64,000 nt of DNA from NCBI GenBank assembly GCA_033239525.1, contig BSYO01000005.1, forward strand, positions 434,001 through 498,000, given 5' to 3'. Under the pieces are notes generated by a model. It ran no database searches. It saw only the letters and a list, made by a program, of their open reading frames with translations, and was not told where the DNA came from. Source of the stretch: Nepenthes gracilis (taxonomy: Eukaryota; Streptophyta; Magnoliopsida; Caryophyllales; Nepenthaceae). Numbering within the stretch: the stretch's first letter is position 1; every line of letters begins with the position of its first letter. Both the position numbers and the translations under genes were made by a program. Below are positions 12,961 to 25,339 of this stretch, one piece after another.

Positions 12961-14599
12961 TTGAGTACCAAATGATAAATAAAAAGGTCAATTCCAAGCA
13001 TCTGAACTATCATTTGGATTTAGAGTGTATAGGATCTAGATTTTAAATATTCAAGAATCACTCCATTGTTTCTCAAGTCCGAATTTAAATTCTAAGCACA
13101 CATTATAATTAGAGAATGAGAAAATTTTATGGTATGCTTATTATATATAATAACATTACAATTGTCAATAAATAGTAAACAAATGCTTGTGAATTTTTCT
13201 CTTGAAATATTTTGATTTTTGATTTTTATTTTTAAAATAAGCCTTAAGTAACTAATGTTTCGTCTGCAATTATTTATCTGTATCAATGGTTGACTTTTTA
13301 CTTTAAGAAAGTGAATTGTGGTGTCATTATATGATTTTTAAATAGTTATAGTATAATTGATCTATAAATAATTATGCAAATGACATGATTAATTATTATA
13401 TTTTTTTTATAATGTTTAATTATTTGAACATTATACACGATCCAAAACTACTTATTATTGGGGCTACGCAGTGCCATCCTACAAGCAATACGGCCCATTT
13501 TATACCTCTATCCATCGAGGCTCTAAAGCTTTGGTTTAGAGTCCATTGTTTTTCTAGGCAACTAAAAACACTGCTATGTTTTCAACTTGATTCTATTTTT
13601 TCTCTTTATTTTCTTTTGAGACTTTGATTTGTTTTCGGGGCTGGTTTGGCCTCATTCTATGTGCCTTGGGGCTTCTGTGAATGGAAAGTTTCCTATTATA
13701 TATTCTTTATCTCAATATTGTTTGAGTTACTCATAAAAAAAGAGAAAAAAGAAAAAAAGAAAGAGGGAGGGGTTTTTAAGGTGGTAGACGTATAACTGGT
13801 ACTTACAAATTGAAAAAAATGAGAAAAAAAATCTAAACAGGTCCATAAAAAATGAGAAGTTTATATAAAAATTATATAATATTAAATCAATAATTTATTT
13901 TATCTCGTAAGAATCTCTTAGATAATAAATATTTAAAAAATGTTAAATTAATTGAAATTTTTTTTAAAAAAATAGCTAAGCTTAAAATACAAGTATATTC
14001 GTACAATAATCAACAAAATTGTATATAATATGAATTAATTTTTTTATAATGTCTTCCGTAGGAATGCGATATGAATAATATTATGTACATACTTGATGTA
14101 AAATGACTTATTTTAAATTTTTAATTTGTCATGAGCCATTGAGTTAGAACTGGGTTTATCTCTTTGGACGTGGATCCTTTCCGCATAAATATGATAAGAG
14201 TATGACATTTATAGGTGAATGGTGCAAGAATTAATCATTTATATCAAATATTATCAGTCTCATGCTACTCTTAGTTCCATATCTAATCTAAGGTTCCCAT
14301 GAAACAGCTACAAAGAATCAAGTAATGGAAAAATTGATTTAAATCAAATCAAATAGTATTTTGCTCCAACTCAAACTTATTAAATCAGACGTAGTTTGAA
14401 GACTCCCTCGTCCACCTCTCAAGTTAAATTTGAACAAGTCGAATTCAAATTCCTAAGGAGTGTTAATGAATCGCGCGTGAGTGTTACATTATGCAAACTT
14501 CCATCCATCTCTAAAACTACATGAGCTCATTGATACGTTCAAATTTGACTATTCTCGGATTGAGTTCAAACGAGCATCAAAGTACGTCGAATTGTCTAA
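12961..14599. other. AT-rich intergenic DNA
   Basis: No gene, RNA gene or clear mobile element is visible. There are purine runs near 13736-13770 and 13810-13830. The only open frame of note (13385-13627, +) has unbiased composition and no recognisable domain, so it is not annotated as a gene. Confidence 0.5.
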
Positions 14600-14830
14600 T
14601 AACCCTGGGCCGGCGGCCCGCTTCCGGACCTAAATTGAGAGGTAATATTTGTTTCACGAGCCGAGCGGCCCAGCAATTAGAACCGGAAACGGATGAAAGC
14701 GAATGCTAGCCCAACGGTTTTAACTCCCCGATCTCTCGTCCATAAAACTCGCTATGTAAGGCTTCAAAGCCCTAAATTACCCAACTTTATCCTCTTCGCA
14801 GGCGGCTCCCCGAGGGCTAGGGTTGGACGC
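14600..14830 (+). promoter_or_regulatory. Ribosomal-protein type promoter of the eL41 gene
   Basis: Upstream of the eL41 start are copies of the site II element TGGGCC/T on both strands: TGGGCC at 14606-14611, GGCCCA at 14667-14672 and GCCCAA at 14709-14714. There are also telo-box-like sequences, GCCCTAAA near 14769 and CTAGGGTT near 14817. Site II plus telo-box is the known pattern of plant ribosomal-protein and other growth-linked promoters. This stretch is clearly more GC-rich than the DNA on either side. Confidence 0.7.
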
Positions 14831-14862
14831 AGAGAGTTTTTTTTTTTTAACGTCTGAGCATC

Positions 14863-15017
14863 ATGAGAGCCAAGGTAATTTCTAATCAACGCCTATTCTA
14901 ATTAATTCAATCTTAAAGCCGTTTAATCGTTTTTTCCCCCCTTTATCGCAGTGGAAGAAGAAGCGTATGAGGAGGTTGAAGAGAAAGCGGCGAAAGATGA
15001 GGCAGAGATCCAAGTAG
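14863..15017 (+). CDS. RPL41: Ribosomal protein eL41 (60S subunit), two exons
   Basis: Exon 1 is 14863-14874 (ATG plus three codons) and exon 2 is 14952-15017. The 77-base intron 14875-14951 begins GTAATT and ends GCAG. The spliced product is 25 residues, MRAK followed by a run of Lys and Arg and ending RQRSK, with a single Trp at position 5. Length and sequence agree with eukaryotic eL41, the smallest and most basic protein of the large ribosomal subunit. It is too short to be found by ordinary ORF scans. The intron falls between codons 4 and 5, in phase 0. The promoter boxes upstream support a real, expressed gene. A processed copy is ruled out by the intron. Nothing in the coding sequence is broken. 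Confidence 0.96.
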
Positions 15018-16325
15018 AATGTTACAAATAATTCTATGTTTTTTCGAAGTCGTTGCTGTAGTTTTGTTTCTTCGTGGAAGTTTTATGTCTTTGGTGTTTT
15101 GTTTTGAAACGATTTGGATACCCGTTCCTTGGAGCAGATTTGAAATAGAAAACCTGACTTTATGTCGTATTTCTTGCTAAGTAGTGTTAGTCAATGTGTG
15201 TAGTGATTTTCGTGACTCATATTGACTTTTTGATGTTTTGTGCCGACAAGAGAAAGCCTATGTCTGGAATTGGTTTGACGCAAATCTCCATCATTTGCAT
15301 TCCGTTTGGGAAATAAGATTGAAGTGATTTTGAATCAGGTTTCGATGCGTTGGATAATAGCTGGAAAACGCTGTATTTGCATTCAAATTTGTCGCGTTGA
15401 TCGCTCAGGAAATTTTACCAGTTCAACCTTTTTGTGCTTTTGATGCCATTACAATGCGCTGCGAAATGATTGCCGGAAGATAATCTGGACTCTGGGGTAT
15501 TCAATCTGATTTGATCAATTCAAAATGGAATTGGATTGGTTACAGAGTGCAGACACATCCAATATGGTTTATATGGTAAATTTCTGGTGCGCAATGGAAC
15601 TTTTTTTTCTTGGGCAGGCGAGGGAACGTTGATAGACGTCTAGTTCCTAATCAAGGGCCTTGCTGCCGTCTAGATTAGGCATGTCATTGCTGCTGAGTGT
15701 TGGTAGTTTGCAAAGCTTCAACTCTTCGTATGCACTGTATATGAAGGGTTATTGTGAATGGTAGGATTGGCTACAGTGATTGGTTGACATCGTTAAATAT
15801 TAATACTTCCACAGAATTGAGAACAAGTAATACCATGTTTCTGAGTGATGGTGTTTGCATTGGATTCTTGTTGGATGTGCTTATTGGCCAAATCAGCAAG
15901 TATAGCAAATTGTGGTATGAAAATCCATCCACAAAAGGTGCAAAAAGTCACGGAATTTATCATTAGCAACATTTCCTATATTGATGTAGCCGCTAAGGTT
16001 TTATTTCAAATAGTATTTTTTAATGTTGAATTTCTAAATATCGGTTTTGTTTCTTTGGATCTAACCTAGTGGCTTGCTTGCTTTGTTTCTTTCTTTTTTA
16101 TTATTATTTTATTTTTGTTATTATTTATTATTTTTTTGCTTGCAGGGGATATTTGCTTTGAGTTGGGACTTAAATTCTTAAAAGGGGTGTTCTGCCAATT
16201 TAATTCCTATACCTGACCCATTAGTGGGTTGTTAAGCCAATAGAGCTTCTATGTACTCATCACTTCTTAAAATATTTTTGGGTTGCAATGCTAATCACAA
16301 GAAAAACAGGATGTATGAAGGAGTC
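15018..16325. other. eL41 3' UTR and intergenic DNA
   Basis: The first few hundred bases are T-rich and probably include the eL41 3' UTR. Further on I see only short, unbiased open frames, such as 15754-15966, and a T-rich patch at 16085-16140. No gene is supported. Confidence 0.5.
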
Positions 16326-17112
16326 TCAACTAGGTTCAGTCGTCAGATTCAGCTGATAGAGATTCCTAGCTAGTGCTTCCTCAGCCAAGATCATGCTGGC
16401 ATCAGTCAGGGGAATAGGTCTTTTATGATATTCAATTGACAAATGTTGACCCCTTTTTGCTAGACAATATGCAGCAGAGTTGCTTTCACAGAAGGAGTGA
16501 GAGATGGAATATGTCAAATTTCTTGATAACAAGTTTTTAAACTACAGGATTTCACATCTGTGAGGGCTTTCATCCCCTAGCCCATGGAAGCCCGAAAAGC
16601 ATGGGAAGGTAGCTATAATTTCTGCTGTGAGTATCACACTAGCCAAGAAAACCCGGAAAACCAAGACCCAGTTTCCTTGTTTATCTTTTGCAATTCCTCC
16701 AATGCAGGCTACATTGTCTCAGAGGGTACTTGTGCCAGTGTACATTTTGCACCAGCTTCCGGTCGAGCTAGCGTGTTATGCTCCTCATTCAAGTTCTAGT
16801 ATGGGTGAGGGAAGAGACGTGGTCATGTGGGTTTGATTAAGCTCCCCAGCTATTAGAGATTTACTCCTGGGATTGATATCTTATTTTGCTTCTTCTTCAA
16901 AAATCATCTTATTGCGCCAATTCCTGTAGAGCCAATCCACCATGAAAGTACATGTGTGGATGTCTTACCCGCCAGTGAGGAGATTCCCAGTAATCCAGAA
17001 GCTGATGGGGTTACTGAAAAATTCCTTAGAAATTTCCTCCTCTTTAACCAGCTACCTTATATCTGTAGCCTTGTTGCAATCTCTTAGTAAATAGACAATA
17101 GTGTCAGGTGGA
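16326..17112 (-). pseudogene. LINE remnant: end of zinc-binding RT domain and RNase H domain
   Basis: On the minus strand, sequence near 17110-17070 reads PPDTIVYLLRDC, which matches the second half of the zf-RVT zinc-binding motif of plant LINE ORF2 proteins with Tyr for the usual His. Further down, about 16720-16600 gives GGIAKDKQGNWV and LTAEIIA, characteristic of the plant RVT_3-type RNase H domain. The open stretch 16532-16326 holds ISHSFCESNSAAYCLAKRG, where family members have an HxxREgN-AD-LAKxG-like segment. Stops and frame changes occur between these blocks. The upstream half of the zinc motif is at 18976-19570, beyond an insertion. No reverse transcriptase core is seen. Confidence 0.6.
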
Positions 17113-18975
17113 CCGCTAAACAAATAGTTGCTCAAGATTGTTAGTGTCCTCGGTAAGAGCAAGTAATAATAATGATATAAAAGATAAAATTTATCCTTAA
17201 TGGTCATAGTCTAATAATCAAAACTAGGTCAGACACTAAATATCAATACTATAAGTATGGCAATCAGATATGATAACTATGGTTATAGGAATAGTCAAAC
17301 TATCCCCAACCGGTCTCAAAAATAATACTGCACCTTCTTAATTCATAAATCTTTACAAAGAAAAATATCAAACCAAGATACTAAATATGCAATAGTAAAA
17401 AATCAAACATAACTACACACCAGCCCATTCAATTGCAAAATCTCAAAATCAATCCTATTTATTACAAGAAATTTGAAAATAACTCCAAATACCATAAATA
17501 GAGTTCTTAACTATAATCCTTCAACAATCCTCTATCCAATTATGGAATAATCCGATGCTCGTTATTTTGAAAGGGTTTTAAAACATTTCAAAAGGAAGCT
17601 TAATGCTCAACAAAACATATATATATATATGTATATATATGTAACACATGAATATATATAAGTAAAACAGGTGTAAACATAGAGTAAAATATGAATCACA
17701 TGTGGAGATCTTACATGCCCAATTCTCGATAAACGTGTTCTAAAACACGATTTCACATGAAATGCCTAACATATATGACTATGTGAAGTGTACAGAAAAA
17801 TATTGGAAGATCAAGAAACATGTACAAGTGTATTTGAAAGCATGAAAATTGAAGGATTGTATTAGAAGCATGTGAAAACTTAAAGAATCAAAGAGTGGTA
17901 ACTTACACACCAATTAATTGAATGGGAAACTTTAAAGAATGGGTTATACGAATTATCAATAGTATTAGGCCAATATATTACTATTTCGTGTCACGATCTT
18001 GTTGTGCCCAATCAGCTCCGGTGTCATGCCCCTGTCGTGCACATGTTCTGCCCCTTTAGCGCCCGTAAGGCTCATAGGCAGGCCGTTACAATACCTTATA
18101 GATGGGTCGAGCACCACTTTCTTTTTTCTGTACATAGGATATTAGGATATGTTCGAATATAATCTATTTACAATATAATGATTTTTATTTTGTCAAAGGA
18201 AAAGCTCTATATCATAAGTCATATATTGAAAATTTTTTCAAATAAAAGTAAAATCTTTATTTTATTTCATAAGACAGAGTTCTCGTTTAATATTTGCATG
18301 AAAATAGCATACAAAATCAAATATTCAAAGATTTCATAATTTTTGTAACAATATTTTCAAATGTGAACATAAACCTTTAAAAATATTTAAATGTTCGGTA
18401 AAAATAAATAAAATCTCCAAATATCCAGTAAAAATAAACGTGTATGCGGCAATATTCCAAAAAGGAGTAAGAAGAGTGGATGTATATACATTTAAATAAG
18501 AATTGAAAGGAAAATTGAAAGATTTAAATAATAGAATAAAGAATGGGTTTAGATATATTTGTCTTAAATCAAATATTTATTAGATATGACACAAAATAGT
18601 TTTGAAATCATATTCCTTTACCTTCTCACTCCTATTCCCTTTCTTCTCTCTCTCCTTCTCTTTCTTCTTTGCATGAAAATGACCAAAATCAGGTGAAGGG
18701 GGCCTTAAATGCTTAGATCGGTGCACGAGCGATGCATTAAGTGTGTATCAGGTACCATGCTTAGCCACATGCATGCACGATACTAGTGCACACCTCAAGT
18801 GACTTATTCTGTCTAAACTATGCATGAGCGCCCCTCATGCGTAGAGGTTGTACCTCAAACACACACACGCTGCACTTGCGCTTATCAAGCGCTAAACTCT
18901 ATTCCTAGAAATTTAATTTATTTTTAAAATTTTTATTATATAATTATTTTTCATATTTATTTAATATATAAAATT
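17113..18975. mobile_element. About 1.9 kb insertion interrupting the LINE remnant
   Basis: The LINE zinc-binding motif breaks off on both sides of this segment (CxxCHN at about 18990-18973, PPDT at about 17112), so the DNA between was probably inserted. It is AT-rich with no coding frame, has an AT microsatellite at 17620-17660, and contains a GC-richer part near 17990-18110 that includes GTGTCACGATCTTG and a GTTACAAT box, resembling LTR or leader sequence of a gypsy element. Clear terminal repeats or a target duplication were not found, so its class is uncertain and the limits are approximate. Confidence 0.35.
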
Positions 18976-19570
18976 ATGACATTGTAAACATGATTCGAGT
19001 GATATAGTTAGATTTCTCCTCTTACTCAGAATGTTGTTGAGAAGTTTTCCTTTGAGAATTATTCAAACACCCTATTTAAATTTTAGTGAGAATTTTAATT
19101 TCCACACCTTGCAGTATGTCCTAGGGGAGGATGATCCTGGAGCAAATCATAAGCAGTTTTGTCAAGGTACATGCCTGAGGGGCTATTCCAGAGATGACTT
19201 TGTCTTTCATATGTGTGGATCACCCAGGTAAGTTTACCTTCCAGTTTTTTCCAATTCCAGCATCTATTTTGGGAAGGAGGAAGTCATGAACTCGAAGTTC
19301 ATCTTGGCCTCAGAGATTGATGGACTTGATGTAGTAAAAAGAGATGTGTCCCCCTCCCATCAGTCTTTCCAAAATCTAGCAGTTTTTCCATTCCCAATAG
19401 GCCATTTGAGCACCCCTTGAATGATCACTCATCTCACTTTTGAGCATACTCTGCCAAGTTCTACTGGCTTGTGCTTTAATGGAGAGTAAGAGTCCTCAGT
19501 GAGCCGATATTTGGCTCTGTATGCTTCACAGTTAGATGATTTGACCCATGTGTAATCTCCCAGCCCAGTT
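18976..19570 (-). pseudogene. LINE remnant: part of ORF2 before the RNase H domain
   Basis: The minus strand reads, with frameshifts, IGNGKTARFWKD near 19410-19375 and ends in CLQCHN near 18990-18973. The first is the WxIGNGxxxxFWxDxW signature preceding the zf-RVT domain of plant LINE ORF2; the second is the first Cys pair of that domain. It joins in order with 17112-16326. The next upstream part (19570 to about 20300) may be further LINE coding sequence, but I could not match it to RT or ORF1. Confidence 0.55.
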
Positions 19571-21444
19571 TAACCTTGAGAGCCATGTTGTTTTCCTGAT
19601 GCAATTCACTTTTGAATCATATTTCCTGGCTGCATTTCGACAGCTCCATGATAGGAACCTTATTAATAACCAACTCAGGTAAATTGGTGGGAGGGCCCAC
19701 CCATGTCTGCATCTTGTCCTTCAATGCAAGATTTCCTTATGTGTCTTGTCATGTCTTTGAATGCTGAGGGTTCGATTTTGCTGCTACTGTGTTTGCTGAC
19801 CTTTTATGAGAGGTAGCAGGCAGGGCTGAAGGTGGGGTGCTGTCCAGGCTTGGGTTGTTTGGGTTGTCAGCACTACTACGAGGCCCCCTTTATCTTCATC
19901 GCCTCCACTTCCTCCTCAGAGTTTATTAATGCAGTGTCGGCTGGCTTATCTCCTCATTGTGGGATTCCTTTGATGATTCATGTTTTGGGTGGGTATCAGG
20001 CTGCTTTCTTTTCTTGGACACAGCATCGCATCTGCCATGGAGCGTGGAGCCAAGGTCCAGACAGACTCACTACCCTGCCATTCTCATCTCCTACGATTCT
20101 CCCTCTCTTCATTTTGTGTATTTCTTTGTGTGGTCTCTCCTTTATTTGCAAAGGAGGAGCACACCTTTTGAACCTGTGTAGCCCCTCCGCATCGAAGCCC
20201 ACCATTCAGGAAAGGCCATATTCAGTTTCTAGCAATTTTTCATCAAGGGCAAATTGGAAGAAGAGTCTTACCCGTAACAGTACTAACCACAATCTTGGTT
20301 AACCTTCCTTAATCAGCCGTCCATGTATGCATGTCAAGTGTTATTGATTGTCTAGTCAAATTTCCAACCGCACAGCGAACGTCCTAGTAGCAATGAACTG
20401 ATAAGCCTGGAAGTCTACTCTATCTGACTGTTGAAGTTGCTTGTTGTTACGAGGCTTGAAATTAGGGCTTCAAAGTCAAACAATCAGATCGTGTTAGTAA
20501 ATTATCACATAATCATCCCTATTAGTAAATCTTGCTGAAAAAGTAGTCGTTACTTATATAAATTACTTTGTAACTTTTACCAAGACTCTACAAGTGAAAT
20601 CTCAGCGTAGAGCGCCTGATGTTTGACAAATTGTCAAGAATTCTCCAAGCCTCAAAGAATTTACCATTGAGATTGTTTGAGATGGTAGAGGGGGCATCTT
20701 TTTGAAAGATTGGTCAGACTCATCATCCATCATAATCATTTCTAGGAAGATCAGCATGCTCCCTTGGTCCTGTGGAGTTTACAGCTCTGCAGGTTTGCTC
20801 TAGCTTTTCTTCCTTATGGTTCATCATTTCAACTTCGCCACTTCCTTTTTTTCTTTTTTTTTTTGTTTTTCTGTTGTTTGATCCTCATTGCCAACTTCAC
20901 AGGGAGCCCTCTGGCCTCCCTGTATCTCCTTCATTGTCGGGGAGAAGGGGTTTGAGGGGAGGGATTGACCTTTGAGTAGCAATGGACAGACGAGAGGGAC
21001 TGCATAGCATATTTCAAGTCCATTTCATTGTATTTGTACAATAAGATCGAGGCGTTACAAGTTTTACATTCATTCATCTAACAATTATTCATTGTGGGTG
21101 TTAAACCTAAAAAATTACCAAGAGAGCAGAAGAAATTCTATTCTAATTTGGTACATTATTTCGAATGTGATATCATCATTTCATAGTTTAAGTTTCCATA
21201 TTATCTGAATGAATGATATTATATGTATAAAATAAATGATTGAGATTTAAATACATTAGTAAAACAGAAATTAAATTTTAATTTTTTATTTTATATCACA
21301 TAACTGTTAGGATGATAAAAAGGTTTAACATTAGGAAGCTTAAAATATGTCCCGTTATCATTTTAATAACCAATAATTTTTTTAAAAAAATTAAATAGTA
21401 ATTTTTATGATGAAATAGACCAATAGTTTCTGTCCATTTGATTT
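19571..21444. other. Uncertain repetitive DNA upstream of the LINE remnant
   Basis: Both strands have mid-length open frames at 19832-20302 in moderately GC-rich DNA. The minus-strand frame 20205-19996 is in the same orientation as the LINE and might be part of its ORF1, but no DUF4283 or zinc-knuckle motif is seen. A T-rich run lies at 20846-20868. From about 21000 to 21444 the sequence is AT-rich with nothing recognisable. Confidence 0.3.
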
Positions 21445-21449
21445 GTTTT
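21445..21449. repeat. Target site duplication (left) of the Tat element
   Basis: GTTTT immediately precedes the TG of the left LTR and recurs exactly at 28017-28021 after the CA of the right LTR. Confidence 0.85.
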
Positions 21450-22422
21450 TGATATGTCCTAGATTCAAATTTGAACAAATTCAAGTCAAGTAGTCCGTTT
21501 GGTTTTGATTTTTATTCGCTGAGCTTTAGATCGTGTGCACCATAATTTCAAAAAGATGTTAGGTGAAGGCGGGATTTAGTTCCATCGAAAACACTCTAAT
21601 ACTTAAATTAATAATTGGTCTTCTGAAATTAGAAAGTAGATGCAAGGGATGTAAAAAAAAAATGCAATGAGTATGTTTGTAAGTAGGAGTGCACTCGTAG
21701 GATGAGTGGCTTTTGAAGTTGCTCATGATGAGTAATTTTTCTAAATATTGAGTTCGTTGAAAACTAACAGCAGAAAGAAAGTGAGTATAGGATGCTCGAG
21801 AGAATATGAGAGCTTTTGAAAACTTTGTAATTGTTTAAGAGCTTTTGTGGGTAGGAGAAAGAGTGTTTAAAACCATCAGTTTCCATGGCCTTTTATATCC
21901 ATAGCCATGGGATGCCTTCCATATGTAGAGGGGATGGGTGTCCGCACTTTGTTGGTAGTCGTTGCCTTTTTTGCGTAGGCATGGGCGCATTATTAGCTGT
22001 AACGGTTAAAGGGGCTGTCTCATTTCTTCTACGTTTTGTAATTATTAGGATTTTTGACAGATCATACGTAAATTATGGCGCCTTCCTCCCAGGACGTACT
22101 TTGATTCTAGAGGTGATCGTTATAGTGAATCTTACCTTCTTTGGAGATGCAGGAAATTTGGATAGACGACCGTTGTGGTTCGAAGATGGACACATGGGCC
22201 AATCTAGAGATGGGCCGTGTGTGTCCTGGGTCGTGGCCGGCCCGCTTTCCACTTTCCTGGTCAACGGCATTGTTGACCGTCCTAGACTTAGATGGACCTC
22301 TACCGACCTACTTGCTCTTCATCCGGTCAACGGCAGCATTGACCGTTCAAGTAAAAATGGGTTGCTAAAGATTTGGGTTATTTTCTCCTTTGTGGGCCAG
22401 CCTGTTACTGGCGTCTCCATCA
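21450..22422 (-). repeat. 3' LTR of the Tat element
   Basis: The plus-strand ends are TGATATGTCC and CTCCATCA. It aligns over its whole length with 27080-28016. It contains two inverted motif pairs, GGTCAAC...GTTGACC at 22259-22278 and GGTCAA...TTGACC at 22325-22344. The long plus-strand frame across 21885-22568 lies in this LTR and is not a gene. Confidence 0.9.
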
Positions 22423-22436
22423 CTAGCCCCCATGCC
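22423..22436 (-). other. Polypurine tract of the Tat element
   Basis: On the minus strand, ATGGGGGCTAG lies directly before the TG of the 3' LTR, as required for plus-strand priming. The element at 54-60 kb has a similar sequence (ATGGGAGACTAG) at the same place. Confidence 0.65.
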
Positions 22437-22607
22437 AATGGTCTGAGACTCCGACCTCCAACATATTCACTACGGGACTCACCTAGCTGGGCAATTTGTC
22501 TAAGACAGCTTGATGAGGAAACTGGCAGTGACTTTTGGTTTGTTGACCACATTGCTTGTGATTGTTAACTGTAATGCCAAAATTTGAAGAACAAAGACAG
22601 AGAAAAT

Positions 22608-22990
22608 GTTGACCGAATTCGTTGTCTGTCCTAGTGTGAATCTGGAGAACTGGCTGAAGGAAAATGTTGATTGGATTCGTTGAGCATCCAAGTCTGAATT
22701 TGGAGAACCGGATGAAGGGAGTATTGATCGGATTCGTCGACCGTCCTGATAAGAATCCAGAGAATTGAGCAAACTGTCTTGGTAAGAATTCGAAAAATTG
22801 TGCAGGAAGTGGAGCATTGACCAGATTCGTTGATCGTACTGGGAAGAATCCAGAGAACTGAGCAAAAAGAGGAGCGTTGACCGGATTCGTTAACCGTCCT
22901 AACAAGAATCCGGAGAACTGGGTAGAAAGAGGAGCGTTGATTGAAGTCGTTAACCGTTCTGGTAAGAATTCGGAGAACTGGTGAGGATTG
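22608..22990. repeat. Tandem array of about 59-base units with TTGACC-type motifs
   Basis: Six to seven imperfect units, one shortened, each built on the pattern GTTGACCGGATTCGTTGACC followed by a GAATCCGGAGAACTG phrase. Several units carry two TTGACC-like cores. The array lies just inside the 3' LTR of the Tat element. Minus-strand open frames of 121-140 codons across it are translations of the repeat and not genes. Confidence 0.85.
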
Positions 22991-23320
22991 AATCAACGCA
23001 CCATCATGCTTGCCAGCTGTTAGTTAAAAAGTTTGCCACGTGCCAACATGTAGTGAATTTACGATCCCGATAATTAATTCACTAGAAGATCTGATTTAAC
23101 TACGCCCTCTCCAAAAGTGACATGTGTCTGTAATAATGGGTGCACCTTTTCGATGCACTACTTTTCTCCAACGGCTGCGTGCCTTTATAAAATCTGTTCG
23201 TCCGTTCAGATTTTTCATGCTTTCCTTTTCTAAAAATTCTAAATCTTTTCTACTCTTTTCACTCTCGTTTCCACAGCTCCTTTTATTCTAGATATTACCT
23301 CTGTAATTTCTATTAGTGAA

Positions 23321-24961
23321 GTGAGAGAACTATATATTGAGTTCAACAACCCACATGAGATCATATTCGTGAAGTCCAGTGAGCAGGATATTGCCTGCTT
23401 TTCTCTTGATGGCTGCATCGCTGTGTATGAGGTTCATTTGAGGAGTGGGTTTCGTATCCTTATCCTAGATGAGCTACTTGACATTTTTACGTTTCTTAGG
23501 GTTCCTATCGCACGGCTCCATGGCAATGTCGTGTGGTACCTCTGTTCATTATACATCTTCCTCCGTCACTACTCACGAATGCTGACGGTGGAGGCCGTGA
23601 GGGTGATATTTTAATTCACCCAGAGTAAGGACTGGATATCGTTGTCCCCCAGAGAGCTTCATATTAGCAGTGCCATTTACGATTCTCTCAAGAACTGGAA
23701 TGATCATTTCTTTTTTGTACACGCTGCTGATTCATGGCTCTTATTCTGGGACTGGGCCAAGGTTCCTAGTGCACTCACTGGGAAGCCTAAACAGAAGGAA
23801 GTTGCGGCTGTGGAGCCACTGTTGCAGCTGGTGAGGGACCACCTTATGGAGTTCAAGAGAGATCACCTGGTTTCCAAAGAGGAAGCCAAGAAAGCTTGTT
23901 GGGGACCTCATTCTCCGGTCCAAAAGATCGAATCTCTACCACCAAGGCCTTACAGCGCAAGCGGAAAGCTATCGCTCTTGCTATTGATGCAGCCGGTGCA
24001 CCTTTCATCGGTGATGCTCCCAGTAGTCCAAGACAAAAGAGGGCTATAACGATAGAGCCTTCTTTGTCATCCTCCACAGAGCCAGACTATATAATAGCCG
24101 GATGACTTCCTGGAGCCGGAGAGTGCTTCGAAGTAGAGGTTGCTGTGGAAGAGTACGAGACCATACTGCGCGCCGCTGCAAGTGGCGTTGTTGCTACGCT
24201 ATCGCAGCCGGAGGACTTGGCAGGGCAAGCCATGCTGATGGAGCCGTTGCCTAGAGCCGGCTGATGAGCCGCCAACTGAGCTGGAGGGGCCAGCCATGGA
24301 GCCGTCTATGGCACCAGATGACCTAGCCGCCAGAGAGCTGCTTGAGGTGGTGGACATCAGTGCTGAGCAAGTGGAGGAGATTGCTGGTGAGACTTATGCG
24401 GAGCAGGCTCAAGAGGAGCCCACCCCAGATCCCTCTTCAACAAGCTCTTCTTAGAGGTCACAGAGACGGCCAAGAAGGGAACGAAGAATCTTTGTGGTAA
24501 CCTTTCAAAGCTGTCATTTTCTTTCTCCTGAGTCATAGCTGCCTAACTTCTTTAACCTTTTCCAGGAGGAGAACATTTTGCTCGCGGTGTGCAAAGGCTT
24601 GCGCCAGAGAAATGTCGTAATTAGCGACTGCGACGAGAGGGAGATGGACTAACTGGACGCCCAGGTTCATCAGCACTAGGAAGAAAAAGTTGCACTCGAA
24701 CGAAAGTTGTTGGAGTTTCGGGCACAATCAGCAGGCCATCAGGAGAAAGCTTCTCAGGTGGAGAGGCTTACGGCACAGCTCAGAGTAAAAGTCGTTAGAT
24801 TAGAGAATGAGCTTGCCACTCGCCTATATCCTCAGGAGATCACGCAGGTGTTGTGGGCCAGGCTCTGGGAAGGTGTTCAAATTAGTCGCCATATTGCTAG
24901 AATCATGGATCCTAATTTTCCAACCGGCGTGCTTGACCCTGCTAACCGAGGCGCACAATAG
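23321..24961 (+). pseudogene. Antisense ORF of the Tat element (Transposase_28-like), decayed
   Basis: This frame runs opposite to the element's own pol. Residues 1-97 (23321-23614) contain a conserved-looking block, YEVHL near the middle, then PIARLHGNVVW and a hydrophobic end, matching the Pfam family of putative gypsy-type transposon proteins as I remember it. After a TAA at 23612 the same frame continues at 23642 through WNDHFFFV and WDWAKVP to about 23890, where the frame shifts by one into a Lys/Arg-rich part ending at 24105. The C-terminal piece 24707-24961 has Leu/Glu/Arg heptads (coiled coil) and ends EGVQISRHIARIMDP. At least two stops and one frameshift make it non-functional. The protein family is known, but its role is not. 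The related pieces at 3416-4540 and 56900-58350 support the boundaries. Confidence 0.65.
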
Positions 24962-25339
24962 CCTAGGGACCTCCTCTTGTATATTTGAGTATATTAATGG
25001 AAAAAAGTATTTTTGCAGCAGTTTAGTCTCTTTACCTTGTTTGTTTTACTGCCTAATGTGTATGTTGACCGGCCAACTTATTGAGTGGCCTCTAGGCCGG
25101 TTAACATGGAGCGTTGATCGTCAAGGTCTTGTTGCTCAGAGATAGGCCATTGGCCCTCAAGAAATCGCTTTTATACACGAGTATGCCTTAGCGATTTGTG
25201 CCCTCGTTATGCATGGCACTGTCTAGATTTTGGGTGGCCAGCTTTTGGACGGAGTACTTTACTCCTACTTTGTTGACCGTCATAGATTGACCACACTATC
25301 TCCTAACAGAGGAGGTTGTCACATGTATTGTTTAAACCC

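Noticed and set aside
19832..20302. 156-codon plus-strand frame, Cys- and Ser-rich
   Set aside because: No domain, no codon bias, and several overlapping frames are equally open; sits next to the LINE remnant on the other strand.
21885..22568. 227-codon plus-strand frame
   Set aside because: Lies in the Tat 3' LTR and runs over its end; the matching LTR at 27080-28016 does not keep it open.
22483..22996. Minus-strand frames of 121-140 codons with repeated FRSTNxxN-like phrases
   Set aside because: Translations of the 59-base tandem array in three frames, not a repeat protein.
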